37,229 nucleotides of DNA from Bacteroidales bacterium UBA1182 (GTDB lineage: Bacteria; Bacteroidota; Bacteroidia; Bacteroidales; Bacteroidaceae): assembly GCA_002310015.1 (NCBI GenBank), contig DBYQ01000083.1, positions 1 to 37,229 of the forward strand, in the 5' to 3' direction. A program made the position numbers and the translations under genes. The notes below the pieces were generated by a model. It worked only from the letters and a program-made list of their open reading frames with translations. It searched no databases and was not told where the DNA came from. Shown piece after piece: positions 1 through 8,331 of this stretch (the stretch's first letter is position 1; every line of letters starts with the position of its first letter).

Positions 1-2019
1 TTCGTTGAGAACAAGAGCATCAAGTTTGCTGACCTTGACAAGGCACTTAAGGAGCCGACCGATAAGCGTCTGTTCGCTATCAGCCAGGCTTTCAGCGAGG
101 GCTACACAATTGACCGTATATATGAACTCACCAAGATTGACAAGTGGTTCCTGAACCGCCTCAAGGGTATTGTTGATATGTCCAAGCAGTTGCACAAGTG
201 CAAGGGCCTGGATGGCTTGAGTGAGGATCTGCTGCGTAAGGCCAAGAAGATAGGTTACTCTGATTTCCAGATTTCACGCGCCATAGGTCTAGAGAAGAGC
301 ATGGGTTCACAGGCCGGTCTGCTGGCTGTACGCAACAAGCGTAAGAGCCTGGGCATTGTTCCGTTCGTTAAGCAGATAGACACACTGGGCGGTGAGTATC
401 AGGCTCAGGAGAACTACCTGTACATGACATACAATGGCTGCGCTCATGACATACCGTTCTTTGATGACAAGAAGTCAATCATCGTCATCGGCTCAGGCGC
501 ATACCGCATCGGTTCATCAGTTGAGTTTGACTGGTGCGGCGTTCAGGCTCTGAACACTGTCCGCAAGGAGGGTTACCGCAACATTGTTATCAACTGCAAC
601 CCTGAGACTGTAAGTACTGACTATGACGTAACAGACCGTCTGTTCTTTGATGAGCTGACATTTGAGCGTGTCATGGATATCATAGAGTTGGAGGATCCTT
701 ACGGCGTGATTGTATCAACCGGCGGACAGATTCCTAACAACCTGGCCATGAAACTTGACGCTATGAACGTGCCTATCCTGGGTACAAGCGCCAAGGATAT
801 TGATAACGCTGAGGACCGTGAGAAGTTCTCTGCCATGCTTGACCGCATCGGTGTTGACCAGCCTGAGTGGAGCGAGCTTACCTCTATGAAGGAGATTGGC
901 AAGTTCATTGAGAAGGTTGGATTCCCTGTGCTGGTACGTCCTTCATACGTGCTCTCTGGTGCTGCCATGAACGTTTGCAGCAACCAGGAGGAGTTGGAGC
1001 GTTTCCTGCAGTTGGCAGCCGAGGTATCCAAGGAGCATCCGGTTGTTGTAAGCCGCTTCATTGAGAACGCCAAGGAGGTTGAGATGGATGCCGTTGCAAA
1101 GGACGGTGAGATCATTGCTTACGCCATCAGTGAGCACATTGAGTTTGCCGGCGTACACTCAGGTGACGCTACCATCCAGTTCCCGCCGCAGAAACTCTAT
1201 GTTGAGACAGTTAAGCGCATCAAGCGCATCAGCCGTCAGATTGCCAAGGAGCTCCACATAAGCGGACCTTTCAACATCCAGTATCTGGCTCGTGAGAACG
1301 ATATCAAGGTTATTGAGTGCAACCTGCGTGCTTCACGTTCATTCCCGTTCGTAAGCAAGGTGCTCAAGATCAACCTTATTGAGATAGCAACCAAGATCAT
1401 GCTTGGCATTCCTGTAGAGGCACCTGAGAAGAGCCTGTTCGATATCGACTACGTTGGTATCAAGGCTTCACAGTTCTCATTCAACCGTCTGCAGAAGGCT
1501 GATCCGGTTCTGGGTGTGGATATGGCTTCTACCGGTGAGGTAGGTTGCCTTGGTGATGACCAACGCTACGCTATACTGGAGTCAATGCTCTCTGTTGGCT
1601 ATCGCATTCCCAAGAAGAATGTACTGCTGTCAACCGGTACAGCAAAGCAGAAGGCTGCCATGCTGGATGCTGCCAAGATGCTGGTTTCAAAGGGTTACAA
1701 CCTCTATGCTACCGGCGGTACATCAAAGTACCTTGAGGAGAACGGCATTGCCAATACACGCGTTTACTGGCCCAGTGAGGAGGGACAGCAGCCTCAGGCT
1801 CTTGATATGCTGCACAACAAACAGATTGATATGGTAGTGAACATACCTAAGGATCTGACTCAGCATGAGCTCACCAACGGCTACAAGATCCGTCGTGCAG
1901 CCATTGACCTGAACATCCCGCTGATTACCAACGCAAGACTCGCTAGTTCATTTATCAACGCATTCTGCACAGTGGACATAGATGACATACCAATCAAGAG
2001 TTGGGACAGCTTCAAATGA
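1..2019 (+). CDS. carB: Carbamoyl-phosphate synthase large subunit, 5'-truncated by window edge
   Basis: The reading frame is open from base 1, so this is the last ~672 residues of a protein that is normally about 1070 residues long. What remains corresponds to the oligomerisation region, the second ATP-grasp (carbamoyl-phosphate) half and the C-terminal MGS-like allosteric domain. The second half opens with the nucleotide-binding stretch IIVIGSGAYRIGSSVEFDW, followed by INCNPETVSTDYD and the metal-site motif IECNLRASRSFPFVSK. The tail (LLSTGTAKQKAAML, LYATGGTSKYLEE, TNARLASSFINAF) is the MGS domain that binds UMP/ornithine-type effectors in known homologues. The enzyme makes carbamoyl phosphate for pyrimidine and arginine synthesis in the cytoplasm. 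Any carA partner lies outside the window. The last codons, AAA TGA, lie inside a 39-bp inverted repeat shared with the convergent gene. Confidence 0.97.
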   Translation, partial: FVENKSIKFADLDKALKEPTDKRLFAISQAFSEGYTIDRIYELTKIDKWFLNRLKGIVDMSKQLHKCKGLDGLSEDLLRKAKKIGYSDFQISRAIGLEKSMGSQAGLLAVRNKRKSLGIVPFVKQIDTLGGEYQAQENYLYMTYNGCAHDIPFFDDKKSIIVIGSGAYRIGSSVEFDWCGVQALNTVRKEGYRNIVINCNPETVSTDYDVTDRLFFDELTFERVMDIIELEDPYGVIVSTGGQIPNNLAMKLDAMNVPILGTSAKDIDNAEDREKFSAMLDRIGVDQPEWSELTSMKEIGKFIEKVGFPVLVRPSYVLSGAAMNVCSNQEELERFLQLAAEVSKEHPVVVSRFIENAKEVEMDAVAKDGEIIAYAISEHIEFAGVHSGDATIQFPPQKLYVETVKRIKRISRQIAKELHISGPFNIQYLARENDIKVIECNLRASRSFPFVSKVLKINLIEIATKIMLGIPVEAPEKSLFDIDYVGIKASQFSFNRLQKADPVLGVDMASTGEVGCLGDDQRYAILESMLSVGYRIPKKNVLLSTGTAKQKAAMLDAAKMLVSKGYNLYATGGTSKYLEENGIANTRVYWPSEEGQQPQALDMLHNKQIDMVVNIPKDLTQHELTNGYKIRRAAIDLNIPLITNARLASSFINAFCTVDIDDIPIKSWDSFK

Positions 2020-2052
2020 TACAATTGGGGTCAGACCCCTTTTGTACTATTT
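2014..2052 (+). repeat. Left arm of 39-bp perfect inverted repeat (REP-like)
   Basis: These 39 bases are the exact reverse complement of 2122-2160. The arm holds the carB stop codon, then the odd palindrome GGGGTCAGACCCC, then TTTTGTACTATTT. The palindrome followed by a T-run and GT resembles extragenic REP-type units. That assignment is inference; the perfect inverted repeat is seen directly. Confidence 0.9.
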
Positions 2053-2053
2053 T

Positions 2054-2093
2054 GCAAAAATAGCCTCTAGATTATGTTCTGGAGGCTATTTGC
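2054..2093. terminator. Bidirectional terminator-like hairpin between carB and the GH13 gene
   Basis: GCAAAAATAGCCTC (2054-2067) pairs with GAGGCTATTTGC (2082-2093), apart from two extra A's on the left arm. The loop is about 14 bases. A-rich and T-rich ends on the two sides fit a terminator used by both converging units, although the T-tracts are short. The hairpin sits inside the spacer of the 39-bp inverted repeat. Confidence 0.55.
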
Positions 2094-2121
2094 ATTTGGA
2101 CTCAAATTTGATTTCAGATGG

Positions 2122-2160
2122 AAATAGTACAAAAGGGGTCTGACCCCAATTGTATCATTT
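2122..2160 (-). repeat. Right arm of 39-bp perfect inverted repeat (REP-like)
   Basis: Exact reverse complement of 2014-2052. Read on the minus strand it begins AAA TGA, supplying the last sense codon and stop of the GH13 gene, and then carries the same GGGGTCAGACCCC palindrome and T-rich tail. The outer flanks (before 2014 and after 2160) show no obvious target-site duplication. Confidence 0.9.
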
Positions 2161-3828
2161 CTGCCACTTGAGGATTACGCCTGATTGGGCGGGGATGGTG
2201 ACGCGCATGGGGGAGTCGGGGTGGATGTTTGTGGTGAACGTTTGCCCTGAGAGCAGATCCGTAACCTTAACGCCATCCTGGGCCCTAAGTTCCATGTAGT
2301 CAAAGGCGTGCTGCGGGATGTTGACGGCGCTGTAGAGCGGCTGGTCAGTGAAGTTTGTCACTACAAGTATTGCATCCTTGCCGTCGGAGCGCAGGAAAGC
2401 GTATTGGCGGTGTGGGTTGAAATCCGATGACTGCGGATTAACATACATCAGGTCAAAGAACTTGCCGGCCTTGATACAATTTTCTTTATTGCAGATACCC
2501 AGCAGAGTGGAGTAGAAGTGTCTTAGTTCCTTCTCATCAGGAGTCAGCCTTGTATCGTCCCACTTGCCGTCATTATAAAGGCGTGTCAGGGTATCGGGAG
2601 CCCAATAATCAAATATGGTGGTGCGACCGTCCAGTCCGCTGAATCCCTCCTGGTCCATGCCGGGTTCGCCAACCTCCTGGCCTGAGTAAACCATCACCGG
2701 ACAACCGTCCATAAGCGCTGAGACTATCATGGCTGGACGCCCCTTGACAGCGTTTCCGGCAAAGAATCGGGATGCAATACGTTGCTCGTCATGATTCTCC
2801 ATAAAGTGGAGCATGTGAGGACCGTTGTAACCGTTCTGCTGCCAGCAACGGGTTATGGCGGTGGCCGATTCACGTGACTCTACAACGGCACGGAGCGTGT
2901 CATATAGCCCCACTTTGTCATATATATAGTCAAATCCACCGTATTCTATATATGAGTTGTATGAACCGGGGTTGTAAATCTCAGCTATGAACTGTATGTC
3001 ATTATGCGCTTTCTTGACCTGAGGAACGGCCCAATGCCAGAAATCAACCGGTACCATCTCTGCCATGTCACAGCGGAAAGCATCGACTCCTTTCCCGGCC
3101 CAGTAAAGCAGTATCCGGAGCATCTTCTTCCAAGTATCGGGAACAGGATCAAAACAATGCCTGCCACCACCTGAGTAATCAACTCCGTAATTGAGTTTTA
3201 CGGTTTCATACCAATCTGAGTATGAAGGAGTTGCTGAGAATTGGTCATTACCTGTAGCTTTTGCCGGGAACTCCTTGTATCCTCCCCAGTTTATCTGTCC
3301 GCCAAGCATCTGGCCGGGCATGTAATAGAAGTTATTCTTGGGTGAGAAATGGAGGTTTACGTCATCGTCTTTTCCAAGGTCTTTTACGCCTCTGGGTTTC
3401 ATGACGGAACGGTATTCACGGGCCACATGGTTCGGCACAAAATCCATGATGAATTTCATACCTGCCGCATGGACGCGGTCAACGAGAGCCTGGAACTCTG
3501 CCATACGGTCTGGAACAGACTCCGCCAGATCCGGGTCTATGTCATAATAGTCACGGATTGCATACGGCGAGCCGGCAACACCTTTTACGGTTTCAGGGTG
3601 TGAGACAGGTATTCCAAATTCTTTGTAGCTGGTGCATGATGCATGGGCAATGAGCCCCGTGAACCAGATATGAGTAACTCCCATCGACTTGATATTATCA
3701 AGTACGACGGGAGTGTAACTGTTCAGTTTGCCTGAGCCGTTGGTCTTGATGTCACCGCCAGGTATGTTTTTTCCACCGCTGTTGCAGCATACTCTGGTAA
3801 AAATCTGGTAGATGACAGCTTTTTCCAT
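2155..3828 (-). CDS. GH13 alpha-amylase-family glycosidase, cytoplasmic
   Basis: The 557-residue protein carries the four GH13 signatures. Region I is DFVPNH (129-134). Region II is GVDAFRCDMAEM with the nucleophile at about Asp254. Region III is FIAEIY with the acid/base at about Glu283. Region IV is ENHDE with Asp347. There is no signal peptide, so it probably acts on alpha-glucans or maltodextrins in the cytoplasm; the exact specificity cannot be read from the sequence. The frame is open upstream into fabD, but the conserved N-terminus MEKAVIYQIFTR marks the start at 3828, five bases after the fabD stop, so the two genes are surely co-transcribed. The stop codon lies inside the 39-bp inverted repeat. 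Confidence 0.93.
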   Translation of the reverse strand: MEKAVIYQIFTRVCCNSGGKNIPGGDIKTNGSGKLNSYTPVVLDNIKSMGVTHIWFTGLIAHASCTSYKEFGIPVSHPETVKGVAGSPYAIRDYYDIDPDLAESVPDRMAEFQALVDRVHAAGMKFIMDFVPNHVAREYRSVMKPRGVKDLGKDDDVNLHFSPKNNFYYMPGQMLGGQINWGGYKEFPAKATGNDQFSATPSYSDWYETVKLNYGVDYSGGGRHCFDPVPDTWKKMLRILLYWAGKGVDAFRCDMAEMVPVDFWHWAVPQVKKAHNDIQFIAEIYNPGSYNSYIEYGGFDYIYDKVGLYDTLRAVVESRESATAITRCWQQNGYNGPHMLHFMENHDEQRIASRFFAGNAVKGRPAMIVSALMDGCPVMVYSGQEVGEPGMDQEGFSGLDGRTTIFDYWAPDTLTRLYNDGKWDDTRLTPDEKELRHFYSTLLGICNKENCIKAGKFFDLMYVNPQSSDFNPHRQYAFLRSDGKDAILVVTNFTDQPLYSAVNIPQHAFDYMELRAQDGVKVTDLLSGQTFTTNIHPDSPMRVTIPAQSGVILKWQK

Positions 3829-3833
3829 ATGGC

Positions 3834-4697
3834 TCAACCTCTGATTCTCTTGATGAGACCGGTCAGGACTGCGCCCGGGCCACACTCGGTGAACTCTTCT
3901 GCACCATCGGCTATCATGTTGAGCACGCTCTGTGTCCAACGAACCGGTGAGTTGAGCTGGGTTACCAGATTAGCTTTGATTTCATCGGGGTTTGTATGAG
4001 GCTTGGCATCTACGTTCTGGTAGATGGGGCAGACCGGAGTGTTGAACTGTGTCTCGCTGATGGCAAGAGCAAGCTCATCCTTGGCGGGAGTCATGAGGGG
4101 TGAGTGGAATGCACCGCCTACCACGAGGGGCAGGGCGCGCTTGGCACCAGCCTCAGTCATGAGGGGGCATGCGGCTGCAATAGCCTCTTTTGAGCCTGAA
4201 ATTACCACCTGGCCGGGGCTGTTGTAGTTAGCTGGAACAACCACCATGCCTTTTGCATTCAGGTCTGCGCAAATCTCTTCAATCTTGGCATCGGGAAGAC
4301 CGATGATAGCGGCCATTGTGCCGGGTACCTTCTCGCAGCACTTCTGCATGGCGTTAGCACGTTTTGAAACAAGCTTGAGGCCGCTCTCAAATGAGAGAGC
4401 ACCGCATGCTACAAGTGCAGAAAACTCACCCAGAGAGTGTCCAGCCACCATATCAGGCTTGAAATCAGCACCATGTGACTTGGCAACAGCCACAGAATGG
4501 ATGAATACTGCGGGTTGGGTTATATCGGTGCGGCGCAGATCTTCATCGCTGCCGCTGAACATAATGTCTGAAATCTTGAATCCAAGAATTGAATCTGCTT
4601 CTGCAAACAACTCTTTTGCCCAGTCAAACTGGTCATACAGGTCCTTACCCATGCCCGAGAATTGGGCACCCTGTCCGGGAAATACATATGCTTTCAT
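3834..4697 (-). CDS. fabD: Malonyl-CoA:ACP transacylase
   Basis: This 287-residue protein transfers malonyl groups from CoA to acyl carrier protein, the entry step of type II fatty-acid elongation. The N-terminal motif VFPGQGAQ, the nucleophile elbow GHSLGE (Ser at about 88) and the second catalytic residue in GGAFHSPLM (His at about 198) are all present, and the length is normal for the family. I chose the ATG at 4697; an in-frame TTG two codons upstream is possible but less likely. It is the first gene of a two-gene unit with the GH13 gene. A good Bacteroidetes-type promoter lies about 90 bases upstream. Confidence 0.96.
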   Translation of the reverse strand: MKAYVFPGQGAQFSGMGKDLYDQFDWAKELFAEADSILGFKISDIMFSGSDEDLRRTDITQPAVFIHSVAVAKSHGADFKPDMVAGHSLGEFSALVACGALSFESGLKLVSKRANAMQKCCEKVPGTMAAIIGLPDAKIEEICADLNAKGMVVVPANYNSPGQVVISGSKEAIAAACPLMTEAGAKRALPLVVGGAFHSPLMTPAKDELALAISETQFNTPVCPIYQNVDAKPHTNPDEIKANLVTQLNSPVRWTQSVLNMIADGAEEFTECGPGAVLTGLIKRIRG

Positions 4698-4785
4698 TTC
4701 CAAATAATTAGTATGTCCAACTTAAAATGGTTATCTTCGCGAGTCCGTTAATGATAAGCGGATGCGCATTTTTTAATAACTTGTG

Positions 4786-4814
4786 CAAAAGTAGTCATCA
4801 TTTGGTATGCTCAA
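4786..4814 (-). promoter_or_regulatory. Putative Bacteroidetes-type promoter of fabD
   Basis: On the minus strand TACTTTTG (4793-4786) matches the -7 consensus TAnnTTTG, and TTG (4814-4812) lies 18 bases upstream as a -33 element. This would give a leader of roughly 80-90 bases before the fabD ATG. It overlaps the proposed plus-strand promoter of the polysaccharide locus. Confidence 0.5.
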
Positions 4815-4889
4815 GAATTATTTCTTTACATTTTTGATGATTCTACACAATTGTTGCAATTTGTGCGCGTTTATAATATAAATACGGCG
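4801..4889 (+). promoter_or_regulatory. Promoter/leader of polysaccharide module A, similar to that of module B
   Basis: Elements in order: TTTG (4801-4804), GTATGCTC (4805-4812), a -7-like TACATTTTTG (4827-4836), and a hairpin CACAA (4846-4850) / TTGTG (4861-4865) running into TTGTGCG, 22 bases before the wzz ATG. The same elements in the same order and spacing occur at 12218-12309. The -7 box is a loose fit to TAnnTTTG, so promoter function is inferred. Confidence 0.5.
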
Positions 4890-5960
4890 ATGGAGAAAGA
4901 AAATAAATTGTTACCCCAGATAGATTTGGTGATGCTGATAACCCAATTGTGGAAAAAAAAGTGGACTATCATCCTGATAGCCTTCCTGAGTGGTGTACTG
5001 GGGTTCGTATTGGCCCTTGATATTCCCAAAAGATACAGAACGGTGGTAACTCTTGCCCCCGAATCATCAGAGTCAGACCTTGCGTCTGCTACATCTTCCA
5101 TCAGTTCACTTCTTGGTAAAGGTTTTGCTACACCGGCTTCTGATGCCATTTATCCTGAGTTATATCCGGATATTATCAATACTATCCCGTTTAGTGTGGA
5201 AATGTTGAACATACCGGTCCGCACAATGGATGGCTCATACTCTGGTGATTTATATCATTACCTCACTACATCCTGGAAAAGGCCTTGGTGGAGCCGCATG
5301 ATACGTGGCATAAAAAAACTGTTCCATGCCCCAAAGACAGGTGGAAACGATGTTCTTGATCCATATAGTCTCACAAAAAGGCAGAAGACGCTTATTGATT
5401 CCTTTCACAAGATGGTTACATGTGAGGTTGACGTCAAGACCAGCGTAATAGTATTGACTTCAGAGATGCAGGATAAACTGGTGGCTTGTACGGTAGCTGA
5501 CAGCTTGTGTGTAAAACTTCAGGACTATGTGACCGAATACAAGACAAACAAGGCTAAGAATGACCTTGCTACGGTAAGGAAACTGTATGATGAGGCCAAA
5601 TCAGATTACATGTCAGCTCAGCGTGAATATGCTGCGTTTCTGGACCGCAATGTGAACCTGGTACGTGAGAGTGTTAAGGCAGAGGCCGTACGGCTGGAGA
5701 ATGAGCAGAATATCACTTATGGCGTATATCAGGAGATGTCATCGCAACTGGCAGTCGCCAGGGCAAAACTTCAGGAACAGACTCCGGCTTTCACTGTATT
5801 GGAACCTGCCCGTCTTGCCGAATGGCATTTTGCACCCAAGAAGTCAGTTATTGCTATAGTCTTTGCATTCTTGGGAGGGTTGTGTGCGTGTCTTTTTTAT
5901 GCTTTCCGGTTTAATGAGACAGGAATAAAAGCATGGTTTAGAAAGGAGGAACAGGAATGA
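4890..5960 (+). CDS. Wzz-type polysaccharide chain-length determinant (module A)
   Basis: A 356-residue inner-membrane co-polymerase expected to set the length of polymer made by the Wzx/Wzy pathway. It has a Wzz N-terminal domain with a membrane helix at about 25-45, a long periplasmic part rich in coiled-coil-like sequence, and a second helix at about 319-339. There is no cytoplasmic tyrosine-kinase domain, so it is Wzz-like rather than a full Wzc. It is a clear paralogue of the protein at 15466: YPELYP falls at residue 88 in both, and both carry YHYL, an aligned RRQ/KRQ segment and AKLQEQTP before the last helix. I take the ATG at 4890 because the upstream extension is TTG-initiated and non-conserved. 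It overlaps wecB by four bases (ATGA). Confidence 0.9.
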   Translation: MEKENKLLPQIDLVMLITQLWKKKWTIILIAFLSGVLGFVLALDIPKRYRTVVTLAPESSESDLASATSSISSLLGKGFATPASDAIYPELYPDIINTIPFSVEMLNIPVRTMDGSYSGDLYHYLTTSWKRPWWSRMIRGIKKLFHAPKTGGNDVLDPYSLTKRQKTLIDSFHKMVTCEVDVKTSVIVLTSEMQDKLVACTVADSLCVKLQDYVTEYKTNKAKNDLATVRKLYDEAKSDYMSAQREYAAFLDRNVNLVRESVKAEAVRLENEQNITYGVYQEMSSQLAVARAKLQEQTPAFTVLEPARLAEWHFAPKKSVIAIVFAFLGGLCACLFYAFRFNETGIKAWFRKEEQE

Positions 5961-7117
5961 AAAGAGTGATGCTTGTGTTCGGAACGCGTCCGGATGCCAT
6001 AAAAATGGCTCCTCTTGTCCATGAATTTAGAAAACATCCCAATTATTTTGATACTGTAGTTTGTGTTACCGGACAGCATAGGGAGATGTTGGACCAGGTT
6101 CTCGATATGTTTGATATCAGTCCTGAATATGACTTGAACATAATGAAACCGGGACAAGACCTGTTTGACATAACCACAAGAGTGCTGTACGGAATGCGTG
6201 ATGTTCTTGCTGAGGCAAAACCGGATGTGGTTTTGGTTCATGGTGACACTACTACCTCATTGGCTGCAGCATTGGCTGCATTTTATATGCAGATTCCGGT
6301 AGGGCATGTTGAAGCCGGGCTGCGTACTGGAAATATATACAGCCCATGGCCTGAGGAAATAAACCGTCAGATAACCGGAAGAATTGCCTCTTTTGATTTT
6401 GCACCTACTCCTTTGAGCCGGTCTAATCTTCTTAAGGAGAATGTGTCTGACAGTAAGATAACTGTTACCGGAAATACGGTAATTGACGCACTGCAAATGG
6501 TGGTGGATCGCATAGGTAAAGATGCAGGACTGGAAAAAAAACTCCATAAGTCCATTCTGGATGCTGGTTATGACTCAAAGCGTCTTGATGGCGGCCGTCG
6601 TATGGTGCTTATTACCGGCCATCGTCGTGAGAACTTCGGCGACGGGTTCATTAACATCTGCAAAGCAATTAAAGACCTTGCGCATAAATACAGGGATGTG
6701 GATTTCATATATCCCATGCATCTTAATCCGAATGTCCGCAAGCCTATTCATCAGGCGTTTGGCGAGAACCTTAACGGTGCAGGAAACATTTTTTTCATAG
6801 AGCCTCTTGAATATCTTTCTTTTGTTTATCTGATGGAAAAGAGTTGCCTGGTTCTCACTGATAGTGGCGGAATTCAGGAGGAGGCTCCCGGGTTGGGTAA
6901 GCCGGTTTTGGTAATGCGTAATACAACAGAAAGGCCGGAGGCTCTTGAATCAGGTACGGTTAAACTGGTTGGAACTGATTATGAAAAGATAGTGAATACG
7001 GTTTCAATGCTTCTTGATGACAATGACTGTTACATGGCCATGAGCAATGCCGTAAATCCGTTTGGAGACGGCAAGGCATCATTCCGGATAGTAGATTTTC
7101 TTAAAAAGACGCTTTGA
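5957..7117 (+). CDS. wecB: UDP-N-acetylglucosamine 2-epimerase, non-hydrolysing
   Basis: This 386-residue cytoplasmic enzyme interconverts UDP-GlcNAc and UDP-ManNAc. The family motifs are intact: FGTRPDAIKMAPL at the N-terminus, HGDTTT (Asp97), HVEAGLRT (Glu119), WPEEINR (Glu133), ITGHRREN (His222) and the UDP-binding DSGGIQEEAP. These correspond to the catalytic and binding residues of E. coli WecB. No UDP-ManNAc dehydrogenase (WecC) gene follows it here, so either ManNAc is used directly or the oxidising enzyme is encoded elsewhere. It starts in an ATGA overlap with the upstream wzz, implying translational coupling. Confidence 0.96.
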   Translation: MKRVMLVFGTRPDAIKMAPLVHEFRKHPNYFDTVVCVTGQHREMLDQVLDMFDISPEYDLNIMKPGQDLFDITTRVLYGMRDVLAEAKPDVVLVHGDTTTSLAAALAAFYMQIPVGHVEAGLRTGNIYSPWPEEINRQITGRIASFDFAPTPLSRSNLLKENVSDSKITVTGNTVIDALQMVVDRIGKDAGLEKKLHKSILDAGYDSKRLDGGRRMVLITGHRRENFGDGFINICKAIKDLAHKYRDVDFIYPMHLNPNVRKPIHQAFGENLNGAGNIFFIEPLEYLSFVYLMEKSCLVLTDSGGIQEEAPGLGKPVLVMRNTTERPEALESGTVKLVGTDYEKIVNTVSMLLDDNDCYMAMSNAVNPFGDGKASFRIVDFLKKTL

Positions 7118-7145
7118 TTTATCTGGCAGCGACAAATAACGGTTC

Positions 7146-8327
7146 ATGGCAATATACTTCATACCATTACTGATATGTCTTATTTCTGCTATCTCATATC
7201 AGTTGTCTGACAACCGGCGTTGGACGATGGCGGTATGTGTACTTCTGTGTCTCTTCTATTGCTTCGGATATATGACCGGAAGTGATTGGAGGATATATGA
7301 AAATTGGTATGACAGCCTGGATTTTAACCGTCTGTTCTATGGCTACATGAATGAGCCAGGGTATTATCTGTATATGATGATATTCAAGAAAGCCGGAGTC
7401 CCGTTCTGGGCCTTTTTCATTTTCACTAAAACGTTGCTCTTCATCATTATATTCAAGAGTATTTTTGAATATTCCAGGGAGACAGCATGGCTGTCACTCA
7501 TGTATTATCTTCCTTGGTTTGGCCTATATTTTTTCATTGACAATCCTATGCGTAACTGTATTGCCGTGGGACTGTTCATGTTGTCTGTCAAGTATATAAT
7601 AAGGCGTGAATTCTGGAAGTTCCTGCTTATGTCCCTGTTGGCAGCATCTTTCCATCTTACAGCATTGTTTGTAATTCCGTTGTATGCTGTACTCACAAGA
7701 GATGTCCGGAAATGGGTTTATTTGCTGCTGTTTGTAATCATAAATGTCCTGTTTCTGAACAGGGAAATGCTGGTTAATGGTCTGACAACGGTATTCGGGC
7801 TTATTCCGTATTATCAGAGCAAGGTATTGACTTACTTCCTTTTTGATTCTCCTTTTGCGCAGGGAAAGATGTTCTCATTCGGAATGGTCTGGCAGACCGG
7901 TTTGTTTTTTATGGTATTATGTTACAAGGAGAGAATAGTTGAACAGATAGGTGCTGAAAAGGGACAGTTTGTTTTCAATGCGGCAATGATTTATTTCCTG
8001 TTGGTGAGGTTCACCATGAGTATGGAGATGTTCATGCGGCTGCAGTTGTATTTCTCTGTCTTTGTCTGTATTTGCATTGGCTTGGTAATATTATCGTTTG
8101 AATGGCGCTCCAGACTGATATATCTTTGCGTATTGTTTATGGTATCTTCATATGTATGTTGGGACAGGATTACCGGCTCAGCCAGATATGTTCCTTACAG
8201 CAATATCCTTGAATATACAGTTAAAGGTGACTATCCCTCTTTTTCCAAACGCTATAATTACAACCTGAAGAACAGCCCATATGTCAAGGAGATAGATGTT
8301 CCGGAAAAAACGGTTACAACGCATTAG
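7146..8327 (+). CDS. EpsG-family polysaccharide polymerase (Wzy-like), module A
   Basis: A 393-residue polytopic membrane protein with about ten hydrophobic segments. It shows the EpsG-family pattern near the N-terminus: GSDWRIYENWY, then NEPGYYLYMMIF, then a helix with NPMRNCIAVGLFMLSVKY followed by SFHLTALFVIPLY. EpsG-family proteins are the Wzy-type polymerases that join lipid-linked repeat units in the periplasm. It lies between wecB and a flippase, as expected for a Wzx/Wzy cluster. The linkage it forms cannot be inferred. Confidence 0.82.
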   Translation: MAIYFIPLLICLISAISYQLSDNRRWTMAVCVLLCLFYCFGYMTGSDWRIYENWYDSLDFNRLFYGYMNEPGYYLYMMIFKKAGVPFWAFFIFTKTLLFIIIFKSIFEYSRETAWLSLMYYLPWFGLYFFIDNPMRNCIAVGLFMLSVKYIIRREFWKFLLMSLLAASFHLTALFVIPLYAVLTRDVRKWVYLLLFVIINVLFLNREMLVNGLTTVFGLIPYYQSKVLTYFLFDSPFAQGKMFSFGMVWQTGLFFMVLCYKERIVEQIGAEKGQFVFNAAMIYFLLVRFTMSMEMFMRLQLYFSVFVCICIGLVILSFEWRSRLIYLCVLFMVSSYVCWDRITGSARYVPYSNILEYTVKGDYPSFSKRYNYNLKNSPYVKEIDVPEKTVTTH

Positions 8328-8331
8328 GATT

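Noticed and set aside
3829..3939. 37-residue N-terminal extension of the GH13 protein
   Set aside because: It overlaps fabD, is rich in Arg and His without family similarity, and the conserved start MEKAVIYQIF follows it.
4246..4707. 153-codon plus-strand frame opposite fabD
   Set aside because: fabD is unambiguous on the other strand; the frame has no family motifs.
4732..4739. TATCTTCG as an alternative plus-strand promoter for module A
   Set aside because: Close to the -7 consensus, but it has no -33 element and no counterpart in module B.
4758..4786. GCGGATGC followed by a T-run and TTGTGC, resembling 12254-12283, considered as the shared module element
   Set aside because: About 22 of 30 positions match, but it lies upstream of the promoter in module A and inside the leader in module B. 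The better-ordered match starting at GTATGCTC explains the similarity, so I treat this one as probable chance in AT-rich sequence.
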